Assembly: GCF_030814475.1 (NCBI RefSeq)
Contig: NZ_JAUSVF010000001.1
Span: 1,881,001 to 1,945,000 of the forward strand
Direction: 5' to 3'
Length of the DNA stretch: 64,000 bases
From: Pararhizobium capsulatum DSM 1112
GTDB lineage: Bacteria; Pseudomonadota; Alphaproteobacteria; Rhizobiales; Rhizobiaceae
This document shows positions 55,622-64,000 of the stretch, piece after piece (the first letter of the stretch is position 1; the number at the start of each line of letters is the position of its first letter). Made by a program: the position numbers and the translations under genes. The notes below the pieces were generated by a model. That model did not search any database. It worked only from the letters and a program-made list of their open reading frames with translations, and was not told where the DNA came from.

Positions 55622-57106
55622 TCAGCCGTTGCTGGCGAGCACCGACAGCTTCAGGCCGGCCGTCTCGCCGTTCTTGTCGAGCAGCCGGGTCGGATAATCA
55701 CCGGTGAAATAATGGTCGGTGAACTGCGGACGGGCATTGTTACGGTCTTCGCCGCCAACCGCCCGGTACAATCCATCGATCGTCAGGAAGCCAAGCGAAT
55801 CGGCGCCAATATACTTCGCCATCGCCTTGACGTCGGCATACTGGTTGGCAATCAGCTTGTCGGCGTTCGGCGTGTCGATGCCGTAGAAGTCCGGGTAAAA
55901 GATCATCGGGCTGGCGACGCGGAGATGGACCTCGGTCGCCCCGGCATCGCGGATCATCTGGACGATCTTCAGCGAGGTCGTGCCGCGGACGATTGAATCG
56001 TCCACCAGCACGACCCGCTTGCCCTCGATCATCGCGCGGTTGGCCGAATGCTTCAGCTTGACGCCGAAAGCGCGGATCTGCTGCGTCGGCTCGATGAAGG
56101 TGCGCCCGACATAATGATTGCGGATGATGCCGTATTCGAACGGAATGCCGCTCGCCTGCGCGAAACCGAGCGCCGCCGGTGTGCCCCCATCGGGAACGGG
56201 AACAACGACGTCGGCCTCGACCGGCGATTCCTTGGCGAGATTGATACCCATGTTCTTGCGGGCAACATAGACGCTTCGGCCGCCGACAACAGAATCGGGA
56301 CGCGCGAAATAGACATATTCGAACAGGCAAAGCCGCTCCGGCTGCTGGTTGGCGGGCTTGCGCGCATCGATCTGGATCGAACCATCAGGCTGGATTTCGC
56401 AGATGATGACTTCGCCGTTTTCGACGTCACGAATGTATTTCGCGCCGATGATATCGAGCGCACAGGTTTCCGAACAGAAGATCGGCTTGCCGTCGAGTTC
56501 GCCCATGACCAGCGGCCGGATACCGATCGGGTCGCGGGCGGCGATCAGCTTGGTACGGGTCATCGCGACCATGGCATAGCCGCCTTCCATCTGACGAATC
56601 GCGTCGATGAAGCGGTCGGCAGTCGAGGAGTGGCGCGAGCGGGCAATGAGGTGGAGGACAACTTCGGTGTCGGAGGTCGACTGACAGATGGCGCCGGTGG
56701 CGATGATCTGGCGGCGCAGCGTCAGGCCGTTGGTGAAGTTGCCATTATGGGCAATGGCGATGCCGCCGACTTCGAGTTCTGCAAACAGCGGCTGGACGTT
56801 GCGAAGGGCGACTTCACCGGTGGTCGAATAGCGCGTATGGCCGATGGAGATCGTGCCGGGCAGCTTTGCGAGCACGGCCGGGTCGGTATAATGATCACCG
56901 ACGAGGCCCATGCGCTTTTCGGTGTGGAACTGCTTGCCGTCGAAGGTGACGATACCGGCCGCTTCCTGTCCTCGATGCTGGAGGGCATGCAGGCCGAGCG
57001 CCGTCAGCGTCGCCGCATCAGGATGGCCCAGGATGCCGAACACACCGCACTCTTCGTGCAGGGTATCGCCATCGAGTTCGTTTTCAATCTCTGCGGAATG
57101 GGTCAT
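55622..57106 (-). CDS. purF: Amidophosphoribosyltransferase
   Basis: The product has 494 residues. It transfers the glutamine amide to PRPP, the first committed step of purine synthesis. N-terminal Ntn glutaminase domain: a short propeptide is removed to expose Cys20 (HEECGVFGILGHPD); the PRPP-binding loop is VVLVDDSIVRGTTS. The C-terminal phosphoribosyltransferase domain is intact. It follows cvpA on the same strand across a terminator at 57217, so it probably has its own promoter. Confidence 0.96.
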   Translation of the reverse strand: MTHSAEIENELDGDTLHEECGVFGILGHPDAATLTALGLHALQHRGQEAAGIVTFDGKQFHTEKRMGLVGDHYTDPAVLAKLPGTISIGHTRYSTTGEVALRNVQPLFAELEVGGIAIAHNGNFTNGLTLRRQIIATGAICQSTSDTEVVLHLIARSRHSSTADRFIDAIRQMEGGYAMVAMTRTKLIAARDPIGIRPLVMGELDGKPIFCSETCALDIIGAKYIRDVENGEVIICEIQPDGSIQIDARKPANQQPERLCLFEYVYFARPDSVVGGRSVYVARKNMGINLAKESPVEADVVVPVPDGGTPAALGFAQASGIPFEYGIIRNHYVGRTFIEPTQQIRAFGVKLKHSANRAMIEGKRVVLVDDSIVRGTTSLKIVQMIRDAGATEVHLRVASPMIFYPDFYGIDTPNADKLIANQYADVKAMAKYIGADSLGFLTIDGLYRAVGGEDRNNARPQFTDHYFTGDYPTRLLDKNGETAGLKLSVLASNG

Positions 57107-57216
57107 CGCTTTGGCCTTTTGTCAGCACGGCTACGCGTTGCGCATATCGTATCGGATTGCCGGCCCGTCAAGTCACGAGGGTTGATGAGGCAGCATGGCA
57201 TCATTGCAAAATGGAC

Positions 57217-57238
57217 AAGGCCCGCCGGAGCGGGCCTT
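57217..57238 (-). terminator. Terminator after cvpA
   Basis: AAGGCCCGC (57217-57225) pairs with GCGGGCCTT (57230-57238) around CGGA; on the minus strand it is followed by GTCCATTTTG. It lies 18 bases beyond the cvpA stop, between cvpA and purF. Confidence 0.75.
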
Positions 57239-57255
57239 CATCCTATCATCGGACC

Positions 57256-57885
57256 TCAGCCGTTGGTAGCCGGACCGTTGGTCGCGGGCGCATCGTCCCC
57301 GGGTGCCTGTTCAGCCGGCGCCTGATCGGCAGGTGCCGCCGGAGTGTCGTTTTCGCCTTCGCCGGTCGTATCCTTGCCGCGCAGGCGATCAAGGATGGTG
57401 GCATCGGCATTTTCAGGCAGCAGCGCGATCAGCTTGCCGCCGAGATTGTCGAGCAACGGCTTGGATTTCGCCTGCGTTACCCAGAGGGGCTGCTGCTGTG
57501 GCGCAACCAGCCAGTTGAAGAACAGCATGGCGACGACCACGAGCAGGACGCCGCGGGCGGCGCCGAAGAGGAAGCCGAGCGTGCGGTCAAGCGCCCCGAT
57601 ACGGCTGTCGATGATGAAATCGGCGATCCGCATGGTGATGAAGGAAATGATGATCAGCGCGACGAGGAAGACGACACCGGCAGAGCCGATCATCGCAACC
57701 GTGTCGCTGGTCGTGTACTGCGTCGCATAGGGCAGGAGGTAGGGATAGAGGAAATAGGCGGCAGCCGCAGCGCCGACCCAGCTTGCGACCGACAGAACTT
57801 CCCGGGAAAAGCCGCGGACCATTGCCAGGATGGCGGAAAACAGCGCGACGCCGAGAACGATACCGTCGAGAATTGTGATGGGCAT
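57256..57885 (-). CDS. cvpA: CvpA-family membrane protein
   Basis: The product has 209 residues with four membrane helices (about 4-120) typical of CvpA (ITILDGIVLGVALFSAILAM, FSREVLSVASWVGAAAAAYF) and a long acidic Ala/Pro tail (about 170-209). It was first linked to colicin V production and is often located near purF, as here. Its biochemical role is unknown; it is involved in envelope integrity in several proteobacteria. Confidence 0.9.
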   Translation of the reverse strand: MPITILDGIVLGVALFSAILAMVRGFSREVLSVASWVGAAAAAYFLYPYLLPYATQYTTSDTVAMIGSAGVVFLVALIIISFITMRIADFIIDSRIGALDRTLGFLFGAARGVLLVVVAMLFFNWLVAPQQQPLWVTQAKSKPLLDNLGGKLIALLPENADATILDRLRGKDTTGEGENDTPAAPADQAPAEQAPGDDAPATNGPATNG

Positions 57886-58031
57886 ATTGACCTACTCCGA
57901 ACCCGCACCTGAAGCGGCCTCATGTCGATGTGTGCGAACCATATATAACATCCCGAAGCAAGCGTCCCGGGCAGTCATGGCGGTGAACACTGTTTTCACC
58001 GGAATTTCGCCGTTTCCGTGTCGAGATCCCG

Positions 58032-59435
58032 TCAGTATTCCTCGTCTGCCTGCTTCAGCGCCCCCTTCGAGCCGGCAATGCGCGCCACCAGATCCGGGAG
58101 GCCTTCCATCTCGCTCCAGCGCAGACCCGTTCCCTTGGGAAGATCCGGCGAAGCCGATGGCAGGACTGCCTGTGAAAAGCCGAGCTTTTCGGCTTCCTTA
58201 AGGCGCTGGGCGGTGTGCGCAACCGGCCGAATGGCCCCCGACAGGCTGACCTCGCCGAAATAGACGCAATCGGGAGGAAGGGCAAGACCGGCAAGCGAGG
58301 AAACCAGAGCTGACGCCACGGCAAGATCCGCCGCCGGCTCCGTAATCCGATAGCCGCCGGCCACATTCAGGTAAACATCGTGTTGACCGAGCCGTATCCC
58401 GCAATGTGCTTCAAGCACTGCGAGGATCATAGACAGGCGTGCGCTGTCCCAGCCGACCACCGCGCGGCGCGGTGTGCCGAGAGAAGTCGGCGCGACCAGC
58501 GCCTGGACCTCCACCAGCACCGGGCGGGTGCCTTCCATGCCTGCGAAGACGGCAGCTCCCGGAGCTTTGGCATTGCGCTCACCCAGGAAGAGCTCGGACG
58601 GATTGGTGACCTCGCGCAAGCCCTTGTCCGACATTTCGAAGACTCCGATCTCGTCGGTCGGCCCGAAACGGTTCTTGACGGTGCGCAGGATGCGGTAGTG
58701 ATGCCCGCGATCACCTTCAAAATAAAGGACGGCATCAACCATGTGCTCGACCACGCGCGGACCCGCGATCTGGCCATCCTTGGTAACATGGCCGACGAGG
58801 ACGACGGTCGCGCCGGTCTGCTTGGCAAAACGGATCATCGCCTGCACGCCGGTCCGGACCTGGGTCACGGTACCGGGCGCCGAATCGACAATGTCGCTCC
58901 ACAGCGTCTGGATCGAATCGATGATCACCAGGTCCGGCCGCTTGCCTTCACTTAGCGTGGCCAGGATGTCCTCGACATTGGTCTCTGCCGCCAGAAGCAC
59001 GTCGGTATCTGCAGCACCAAGCCGCTGGGCACGCAGGCGCACCTGCGCCACGGCCTCTTCGCCCGAAACATAGATGACCCGGTGTTTCAGGCGGGATAGG
59101 GCGGCGGCCGCCTGCATCAGCACGGTCGACTTGCCGATGCCGGGATCGCCGCCGATCAGCACTGCCGAGCCGCGCACGAAGCCGCCGCCGGTCGCGCGGT
59201 CAAGCTCGGAAATTCCGGTCGCAACGCGTGGGGCTTCCTCGATCTCGCCGGAGAGTGTGGTCAGCGCGACGGGACGGCCTTTTTTCGGCGTCTTGCCGGG
59301 TCCGCCGCCAATGCCGCCCATCGGATCTTCCTCGACGATGGTATTCCATTGGCCGCAGCCTTCGCATTTGCCAACCCAGCGCGGATGAACCGTGCCGCAG
59401 TTCTGGCAAATGAATTGTGTACGGGCTTTCGCCAT
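58032..59435 (-). CDS. radA: DNA repair protein RadA
   Basis: The product has 467 residues. C4 zinc finger with Cys10, Cys13, Cys24 and Cys27 (ICQNCGTVHPRW, KCEGCGQW); RecA-like ATPase with Walker A GGDPGIGKST (95-104); the RadA-specific KNRFG motif (VKNRFGPTDEIGVF); and a Lon-like C-terminal domain (about 290-455). It drives branch migration and processing of recombination intermediates. It lies upstream of cvpA on the same strand. Confidence 0.96.
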   Translation of the reverse strand: MAKARTQFICQNCGTVHPRWVGKCEGCGQWNTIVEEDPMGGIGGGPGKTPKKGRPVALTTLSGEIEEAPRVATGISELDRATGGGFVRGSAVLIGGDPGIGKSTVLMQAAAALSRLKHRVIYVSGEEAVAQVRLRAQRLGAADTDVLLAAETNVEDILATLSEGKRPDLVIIDSIQTLWSDIVDSAPGTVTQVRTGVQAMIRFAKQTGATVVLVGHVTKDGQIAGPRVVEHMVDAVLYFEGDRGHHYRILRTVKNRFGPTDEIGVFEMSDKGLREVTNPSELFLGERNAKAPGAAVFAGMEGTRPVLVEVQALVAPTSLGTPRRAVVGWDSARLSMILAVLEAHCGIRLGQHDVYLNVAGGYRITEPAADLAVASALVSSLAGLALPPDCVYFGEVSLSGAIRPVAHTAQRLKEAEKLGFSQAVLPSASPDLPKGTGLRWSEMEGLPDLVARIAGSKGALKQADEEY

Positions 59436-59505
59436 CAGGTCTCGCTTTCGGAAGGTATTGGAGGAGCCGACGCTCAGTCGTTATGCTTGCCACCGACGAT
59501 GTCGT

Positions 59506-59712
59506 TCAGGAGCGCTCCGGGGCTTTCGTATTTGTAGGTGCGTCGGCCGCAATGTCATCGAGGTCCTCTTGAATAAGGCTTTTCAGCTCGATTTCGCGCT
59601 GAAGTGACTGAAGGCCGGCATGAATGACGTCGCTTGAATCCTTGTAAAATCCGCCGCGCACTTTCCCCTCGACAAAGCGGCGATCCTCGTCAGTCAGATG
59701 AATGTTATTCAT
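59506..59712 (-). CDS. Orphan ParD-type antitoxin
   Basis: The product has 68 residues. Ribbon-helix-helix N terminus (MNNIHLTDEDRRFVEGKVRG) followed by YKDSSDVIHAGLQSLQREIE, the ParD/CC2985 antitoxin pattern. No ParE-type toxin gene is found in the 70 bases downstream or elsewhere nearby, so it is either an orphan antitoxin or the remnant of a lost module. It lies between alr (upstream, minus strand) and radA. Confidence 0.8.
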   Translation of the reverse strand: MNNIHLTDEDRRFVEGKVRGGFYKDSSDVIHAGLQSLQREIELKSLIQEDLDDIAADAPTNTKAPERS

Positions 59713-59781
59713 TTTTTGATCCCCATTTGTTCTTGTCTACCGGATCGCCGTGGCGCTGCCAAGATCGGTCTGTAGAAAAGT

Positions 59782-60918
59782 TCAGTCGGCTGGAACATAG
59801 GCCCGATCGTACCTGCGCCCGAGGCTGGTCAGCATCTCGTAGCCGATCGTGCCGCCGGCGCGGGCGACATCGTCAATGGCGATGTTCTCGCCGAACAACT
59901 CGATATAGTCGCCGGCACGAACGAGATTTTCCGGCAGGTCGGTGACGTCGAACAGGCTGAGATCCATGGTGACCCGGCCGAGATGCGGCACCTTCTGTCC
60001 GTGCAGGAAGCCGAAGGCCCCTGAAATGTGCGCCTGCCGCAGCGTTACGCCACCGCCGGAGACGGATCGGTGATAGCCATCGGCATAGCCGATCGCGACG
60101 ACAGCGACGCGGCTGTCGCGCGAAAACCGCGCAGAGCCACCATAGCTTCCCGTCTGGCCGCTCTTGACGCTGCGGATCTGCAGGATGCGCGCCTCGGCGG
60201 TGACGACCGGCTTCATCGGGTTGGGGACGTCATTGACGGCCTCGCCGCCATAAACGGCGATACCCGGGCGGGTGAGGTCGAAATGATAGTCCGGCCCGAG
60301 ATGCACGCCGGCTGAGTTCGCAAGGCTCATTTCGACGCCCTCGAAGGCATCCGCCACGGCGCGAAAGGCGTCCAGCTGACGGCGGTTCAGCGGATGGGCC
60401 TGGTCGTCGGCGCAGGCGAGGTGGCTCATGGCAAGCACCGGCGAGAAGCTTGCCGGCCGGGCCGGATCGTTGGCGAGCGCCAGCGCTTCATCAACCGTCA
60501 GGCCAAGCCGGTTCATGCCGGTATCGACATGGAGCGCGCATGGGTATTCGCCGCGTTCGGAAAGGGCGGCCATGAAGAAGGCGAGTTGTTCTTCCGAATT
60601 GATGACCGGCACGAGGTCGTTGTTGAAAAACTGCTTCTCATTGCCCGGCCACATGCCAGCCAGCACAAAGATGCGACCCTCGGGCGTGTAGGGACGAAGC
60701 TCCACGCCTTCCTCGACGGTCGCGACGAAGAAATCGCGTGCACCAGCCGCGTAGAGCGTTTCTGCTACCGGTTCGAAGCCAATGCCGTAGGCGTCCGCCT
60801 TCAGCACCGCTGCCGTGCGCGCTGAACCTGAAAGTTGGGCCATCTTTCGCCAGTTATCCGCAAGGGCTGCAAGATCGATGATCAGGCGATTGGATGCTGC
60901 CGAAAAGATGTCGTCCAT
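59782..60918 (-). CDS. alr: Alanine racemase
   Basis: The product has 378 residues from ATG 60918 (MDDIFSAASN); the longer frame runs into dnaB. PLP-dependent: the Schiff-base lysine is Lys40 in AVLKADAYGIG and the second catalytic base is the tyrosine in GSYGGSARF. It interconverts L- and D-alanine for peptidoglycan. It starts five bases after the dnaB stop, so the two form an operon. Confidence 0.95.
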   Translation of the reverse strand: MDDIFSAASNRLIIDLAALADNWRKMAQLSGSARTAAVLKADAYGIGFEPVAETLYAAGARDFFVATVEEGVELRPYTPEGRIFVLAGMWPGNEKQFFNNDLVPVINSEEQLAFFMAALSERGEYPCALHVDTGMNRLGLTVDEALALANDPARPASFSPVLAMSHLACADDQAHPLNRRQLDAFRAVADAFEGVEMSLANSAGVHLGPDYHFDLTRPGIAVYGGEAVNDVPNPMKPVVTAEARILQIRSVKSGQTGSYGGSARFSRDSRVAVVAIGYADGYHRSVSGGGVTLRQAHISGAFGFLHGQKVPHLGRVTMDLSLFDVTDLPENLVRAGDYIELFGENIAIDDVARAGGTIGYEMLTSLGRRYDRAYVPAD

Positions 60919-60923
60919 GCTCG

Positions 60924-62426
60924 TCAGTGTTCCTCGTACTGCGTGAACGACGGATCGGCGAGATCGGTAAAGCGGGTGAATTCCGCCTGGAAGGCGAGCT
61001 TCACGGTGCCGGTCGGCCCGTGACGCTGCTTGGCGATGATCACGTCCGCCGTGCCCTTCACCTTTTCGAACTGCATCTTCCATTCTTCATATTTCGGGTC
61101 GAACTCGTCACGCGGTTCCATGTTCTTTACGTAGTATTCCTCACGGAACACGAAAAGCACAACGTCGGCGTCCTGCTCGATCGAGCCGGATTCGCGAAGG
61201 TCGGAGAGCTGCGGGCGCTTATCCTCGCGGTTTTCCACCTGACGGGAGAGCTGGGAAAGCGCAATGATCGGCACGTTCAGTTCCTTGCCCAGCGCCTTCA
61301 GACCCGTGGTAATCTGGGTGATTTCCTGCACGCGGTTGTCGCTCGACTTGCCAGAGCCGGTCATCAGCTGGATATAGTCCACCACGAGGCAATCGAGGCC
61401 GCGCTGGCGCTTCAGGCGTCGGGCACGGGCGGACAGCTGGGCAATCGAGATACCACCGGTCTGGTCGATATAGAGCGGCACCTTCTGCATCATCTGGCTG
61501 CAGGCCACGAGCTTTTCGAAATCGGCTTCGGAAATCTCGCCACGGCGAATCTTCGAGGAGGAAACTTCCGTCTGCTCGGAGATGATACGGGTTGCCAGCT
61601 GTTCTGACGACATTTCGAGCGAGTAGAAGCCGACGACGCCGCCGTTCCTCGCCTTGAACGAGCCGTCCGCCTGGACCTCCGGCTCGTAGGCTGCGGCGAT
61701 GTTGTAGGCGATGTTGGTGGCAAGCGAGGTCTTGCCCATGCCGGGACGTCCGGCAAGCACGATTAAGTCGGAGCGCTGCAGACCGCCCATGCGGGCGTCG
61801 AGCGAATGAATGCCGGTGGAAATACCAGAGAGCGATCCGTCACGCTCGAAGGCCTGTCCGGCCATGTCGATCGCGAGTGCCACTGCGTCATTGAACGCCT
61901 GGAAACCACCATCGTAGCGGCCGGTCTCGGCCAGTTCGAACAGCCGCCGTTCGGCGTCCTCGATCTGGCTTTGCGGCGGCATGTCGAGCGGCGCGTCATA
62001 AGCGATGTTGACCATGTCCTCGCCGATGGTGATCAGCGAACGGCGTAGCGCCAGGTCATAGATGGCGCGGCCATAGTCCTCCGCGTTGATGATCGATACG
62101 GCTTCGGCGGCAAGACGCGCGAGGTACTGCGCGACGGTCATGTCGCCAACCTTGTCGTCAGCCTTGAGGAAGGTCTTGATCGTCACCGGATTGGCAGTCT
62201 TGCCCATGCGGATGATATCGCCGGCCACTTCGAAGATGCGTCGATGCAGCGGCTCCAGCAGATGCACGGGCTTGAGGAAGTCCGAGACGCGGTAGAACGC
62301 GTCGTTGTTGACGAGGATGGCGCCCAGCAGCGCCTGTTCCGCTTCAAGGTTGTTCGGCGCCTCGCGATATTGCGGGTCCGACTGATCCTTGGCCATGGGG
62401 GCAAGTTTGCGCGCTATCTCGTTCAT
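60924..62426 (-). CDS. dnaB: Replicative DNA helicase DnaB
   Basis: The product has 500 residues from ATG 62426 (MNEIARKLAPMAKDQ). N-terminal domain (about 20-170; NNLEAEQALLGAILVNNDAF), a linker, and the RecA-like C-terminal motor with Walker A GRPGMGKTS (about 230), Walker B CLVVDYIQLM and the SQLSRQVENR loop. It unwinds DNA ahead of the replisome as a hexamer. It is followed by alr after five bases, as in many rhizobia. This is the chromosomal helicase, unrelated to the element primase at the left. Confidence 0.97.
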   Translation of the reverse strand: MNEIARKLAPMAKDQSDPQYREAPNNLEAEQALLGAILVNNDAFYRVSDFLKPVHLLEPLHRRIFEVAGDIIRMGKTANPVTIKTFLKADDKVGDMTVAQYLARLAAEAVSIINAEDYGRAIYDLALRRSLITIGEDMVNIAYDAPLDMPPQSQIEDAERRLFELAETGRYDGGFQAFNDAVALAIDMAGQAFERDGSLSGISTGIHSLDARMGGLQRSDLIVLAGRPGMGKTSLATNIAYNIAAAYEPEVQADGSFKARNGGVVGFYSLEMSSEQLATRIISEQTEVSSSKIRRGEISEADFEKLVACSQMMQKVPLYIDQTGGISIAQLSARARRLKRQRGLDCLVVDYIQLMTGSGKSSDNRVQEITQITTGLKALGKELNVPIIALSQLSRQVENREDKRPQLSDLRESGSIEQDADVVLFVFREEYYVKNMEPRDEFDPKYEEWKMQFEKVKGTADVIIAKQRHGPTGTVKLAFQAEFTRFTDLADPSFTQYEEH

Positions 62427-62765
62427 GGCGATCGTCTCTGTTCCTATCCGTTTACGGCATCGGTTTAGGCTAGTTGCGTCGAGGGTCAAGGCGTTTCGAG
62501 ATCACTACCGGGACAGGGCGTCCTGCGACACCGGCTTTTCCCGATGTCCACAGGGTGTACTCTCGCAAACCGGAAGCCTGAAATTTTCCATTGACCCCCG
62601 CGCTCCTTTGAGTCCCGGCGGCAATCTCAAGCCTACCATGCCCGGCAGCCACCCCGGAAGATTTCTCATAGCTGCCAACCGAAATTGACAGGTTGAAAAT
62701 TTGAGGAGGTTGAACTAAGTAGGAGCATAATAATTAGCAAGCTAGTAATATGTAAAAGGTATGAA
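62427..62765. other. Divergent promoter region
   Basis: This 339-base gap between dnaB and the MarR gene becomes AT-rich from about 62680 to 62765. TAGC-AA-GCTA (62735-62744) inside a longer imperfect dyad (ATAATTAGCAAGCTAGTAAT) lies about 20 bases before the MarR start and is a candidate autoregulatory site. Confidence 0.45.
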
Positions 62766-63212
62766 ATGCCGGATGTCGCCACCGATCGTGATCTCTTCGA
62801 CGCCCTTGCGAACGTCAATCGCAAGCTGCGCGTGCTTTTTGATGCGCGGGTGAAGGAAACCGGTTTGACACTGTCGCGGGCGAGGGTGCTGTTCACCTTG
62901 CTGCGGCGCGACGGGCTCAATCAGCGAGACCTTGCCGAAGAACTTGGCATCGAGACGCCGACCACCGTGCGCCTGCTCGACGGAATGGAGAAGCAAGGTT
63001 TTCTGGAAAGGAGAACCGAAGCAACGGACCGCCGCGCCAAGCGCATCCATCTGACGCCGCATGGTCGACAAAGCGCTGAGGAAATCGAGGAACTGGCACG
63101 CCAGATTCGCATTGATGTTCTTGAAGGCATCGGGACGGCCGAAAAGCAGGCCACGCTGAAGGTCGTCAACACCATCGTCGATAACATCATGCAACAGATC
63201 GGCAAGGACTGA
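62766..63212 (+). CDS. MarR-family regulator
   Basis: The product has 148 residues. The winged helix is clear: TLSRARVLFTLLRRDGLNQR, then DLAEELGIETPTTVRLLDGM and the wing RRTEATDRRAKRIHLT. Dimerisation helices lie at both ends. It is likely to repress itself and the MFS gene that starts eight bases after its stop, responding to a small-molecule ligand, as is usual for this layout. Confidence 0.9.
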   Translation: MPDVATDRDLFDALANVNRKLRVLFDARVKETGLTLSRARVLFTLLRRDGLNQRDLAEELGIETPTTVRLLDGMEKQGFLERRTEATDRRAKRIHLTPHGRQSAEEIEELARQIRIDVLEGIGTAEKQATLKVVNTIVDNIMQQIGKD

Positions 63213-63219
63213 AGCCGTC

Positions 63220-64000
63220 ATGAACGCCCTCCCACGCCCGTTGGAAAAGGAAGCCCAGCCTCTCATTGAAGAGGCGGATACTCCGGAGAGCTTCGCCCCG
63301 TCCGGCGAACCCAGTCCACCCGCACAGTCTACGCCTCCAGTACCGGTTTTGCATTCGCCACCCCGCGCCGCCCTCTACATCTTCACGTCGGTCCTCATGG
63401 CCCTGACGCAGGGGCTCGGCATGAACCTCATGTCGGCCAATATCTATCAGTTGCAGGGTTCTCTCTCTGCCACCGTCAACGAACTCGCCTGGCTGTCGGC
63501 CGTTTACCTTGCCCCCTATGCCAGCATGTCGATCGCGCTGTTCAAGATCCGGACGCAATATGGCCTGCGGCCCTTCGCGGAGTTCGGTATCGCCTGTTTT
63601 GCGGTTGCAACCATCGCCAATCTCTTTGTCTCCGACTTCCATTCGGCGCTCGTCGTGCGCTTCATCAGCGGCATGGCGGCAGCACCGCTATCGACCATTG
63701 GCTTCCTCTACATGCTGGAAGCGTTCCCGCCGGAAAAGAAGCTGACGCTGGGTCTGAGCCTGTCCTTGACGAACACGCTGCTTGCCGCGCCGCTCGCCCG
63801 CATCATTTCGCCGAGCCTGATCGAGTTTGGCGGCTGGCATGCGCTTTATACCTTCGAGATGGCTTTGGCGCTGATCGCGCTGCCGTTTATCTACCTCCTG
63901 CCGATTACCGCGCCGCCACGGGTCAAGGTGATCCAGAAGATGGACATTCTGAGTTACTTCATACTGGCGACCGCCTTTGGCTGTCTTGCCGTTTTCCTGA
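63220..64000 (+). CDS. MFS exporter, 5' part
   Basis: The gene starts at ATG 63220, eight bases after the MarR stop, and runs off the window; 260 residues are visible. A proline-rich cytosolic N terminus (about 1-50) precedes membrane helices beginning RAALYIFTSVLMALTQGLGM. The text LSATVNELAWLSAVYLAPYA resembles the first helices of DHA2/EmrB-type drug exporters. The loop 2-3 motif is degenerate (FKIRTQYGLRPFAEFG). Pairing with MarR suggests inducible efflux of a toxic compound. Confidence 0.82.
   Translation, partial: MNALPRPLEKEAQPLIEEADTPESFAPSGEPSPPAQSTPPVPVLHSPPRAALYIFTSVLMALTQGLGMNLMSANIYQLQGSLSATVNELAWLSAVYLAPYASMSIALFKIRTQYGLRPFAEFGIACFAVATIANLFVSDFHSALVVRFISGMAAAPLSTIGFLYMLEAFPPEKKLTLGLSLSLTNTLLAAPLARIISPSLIEFGGWHALYTFEMALALIALPFIYLLPITAPPRVKVIQKMDILSYFILATAFGCLAVFL

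Overview
This window is chromosomal DNA from an alphaproteobacterium, most likely a member of the Rhizobiaceae (Agrobacterium/Rhizobium group). The evidence is the gene content (a NadQ-type regulator close to nadABC, DUF2385 and DUF2339 proteins, the cvpA-radA and dnaB-alr pairs, a short-form psd next to pssA), high G+C coding DNA, and two families of intergenic palindromic repeats typical of rhizobia. No rRNA, tRNA or CRISPR array was recognised.

Region 1 (1-7.4 kb) is accessory DNA. It holds an intact P4-type tyrosine integrase (6048-7217), the C-terminal remnant of a second integrase (5474-5608), an AlpA-like DNA-binding protein, a split primase-like replication pair, a small HGG-motif protein, a lipoprotein and two exported proteins of unknown function. 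Two striking palindromic structures flank the replication genes (2297-2349 and 5158-5191). It reads as a small integrative satellite-type element or the eroded end of a larger island.

Region 2 (7.6-17.8 kb) is mixed. It has a caspase-like/Sel1/peptidoglycan-binding protein, two divergent PilZ proteins, an aminotransferase, a stand-alone Sel1 protein, a DUF2147 protein, a family-4 glycosyltransferase, and a polysaccharide-polymerase-like membrane protein with a suspicious 5' end.

Region 3 (17.8-37 kb) is core-like: recO, a thioesterase, a DUF2339 giant membrane protein, an HD hydrolase, a MOSC protein, an MFS transporter, then the NAD de novo pathway nadA-nadB-nadC with a 27-bp palindromic operator. 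Convergent to it is a tightly packed minus-strand group: ygfZ, HD hydrolase, tyrosine phosphatase, nadQ, mscS. Secreted proteins, a Nudix hydrolase, an SRAP protein and a 47-residue basic protein follow.

Region 4 (37-47 kb) has cysS, then a translationally coupled string vapB-vapC-VOC-GFA-GFA-GFA-proline iminopeptidase, then cimA between two repeat elements, an ester-cyclase-like protein and a Tat-exported CpdB-type nucleotidase.

Region 5 (47-64 kb) has a RarD-type permease, a LOG protein, a LysM protein, an Atm1-type ABC exporter, psd-pssA, an SDR, purF, cvpA, radA, an orphan ParD, alr and dnaB, and a MarR-MFS pair that runs off the right edge. Strong hairpin terminators separate many of these units. 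The clearest regulatory story is NadQ acting on nadABC. The most unusual layouts are the element at the left and the toxin-antitoxin-led operon with three GFA paralogues.
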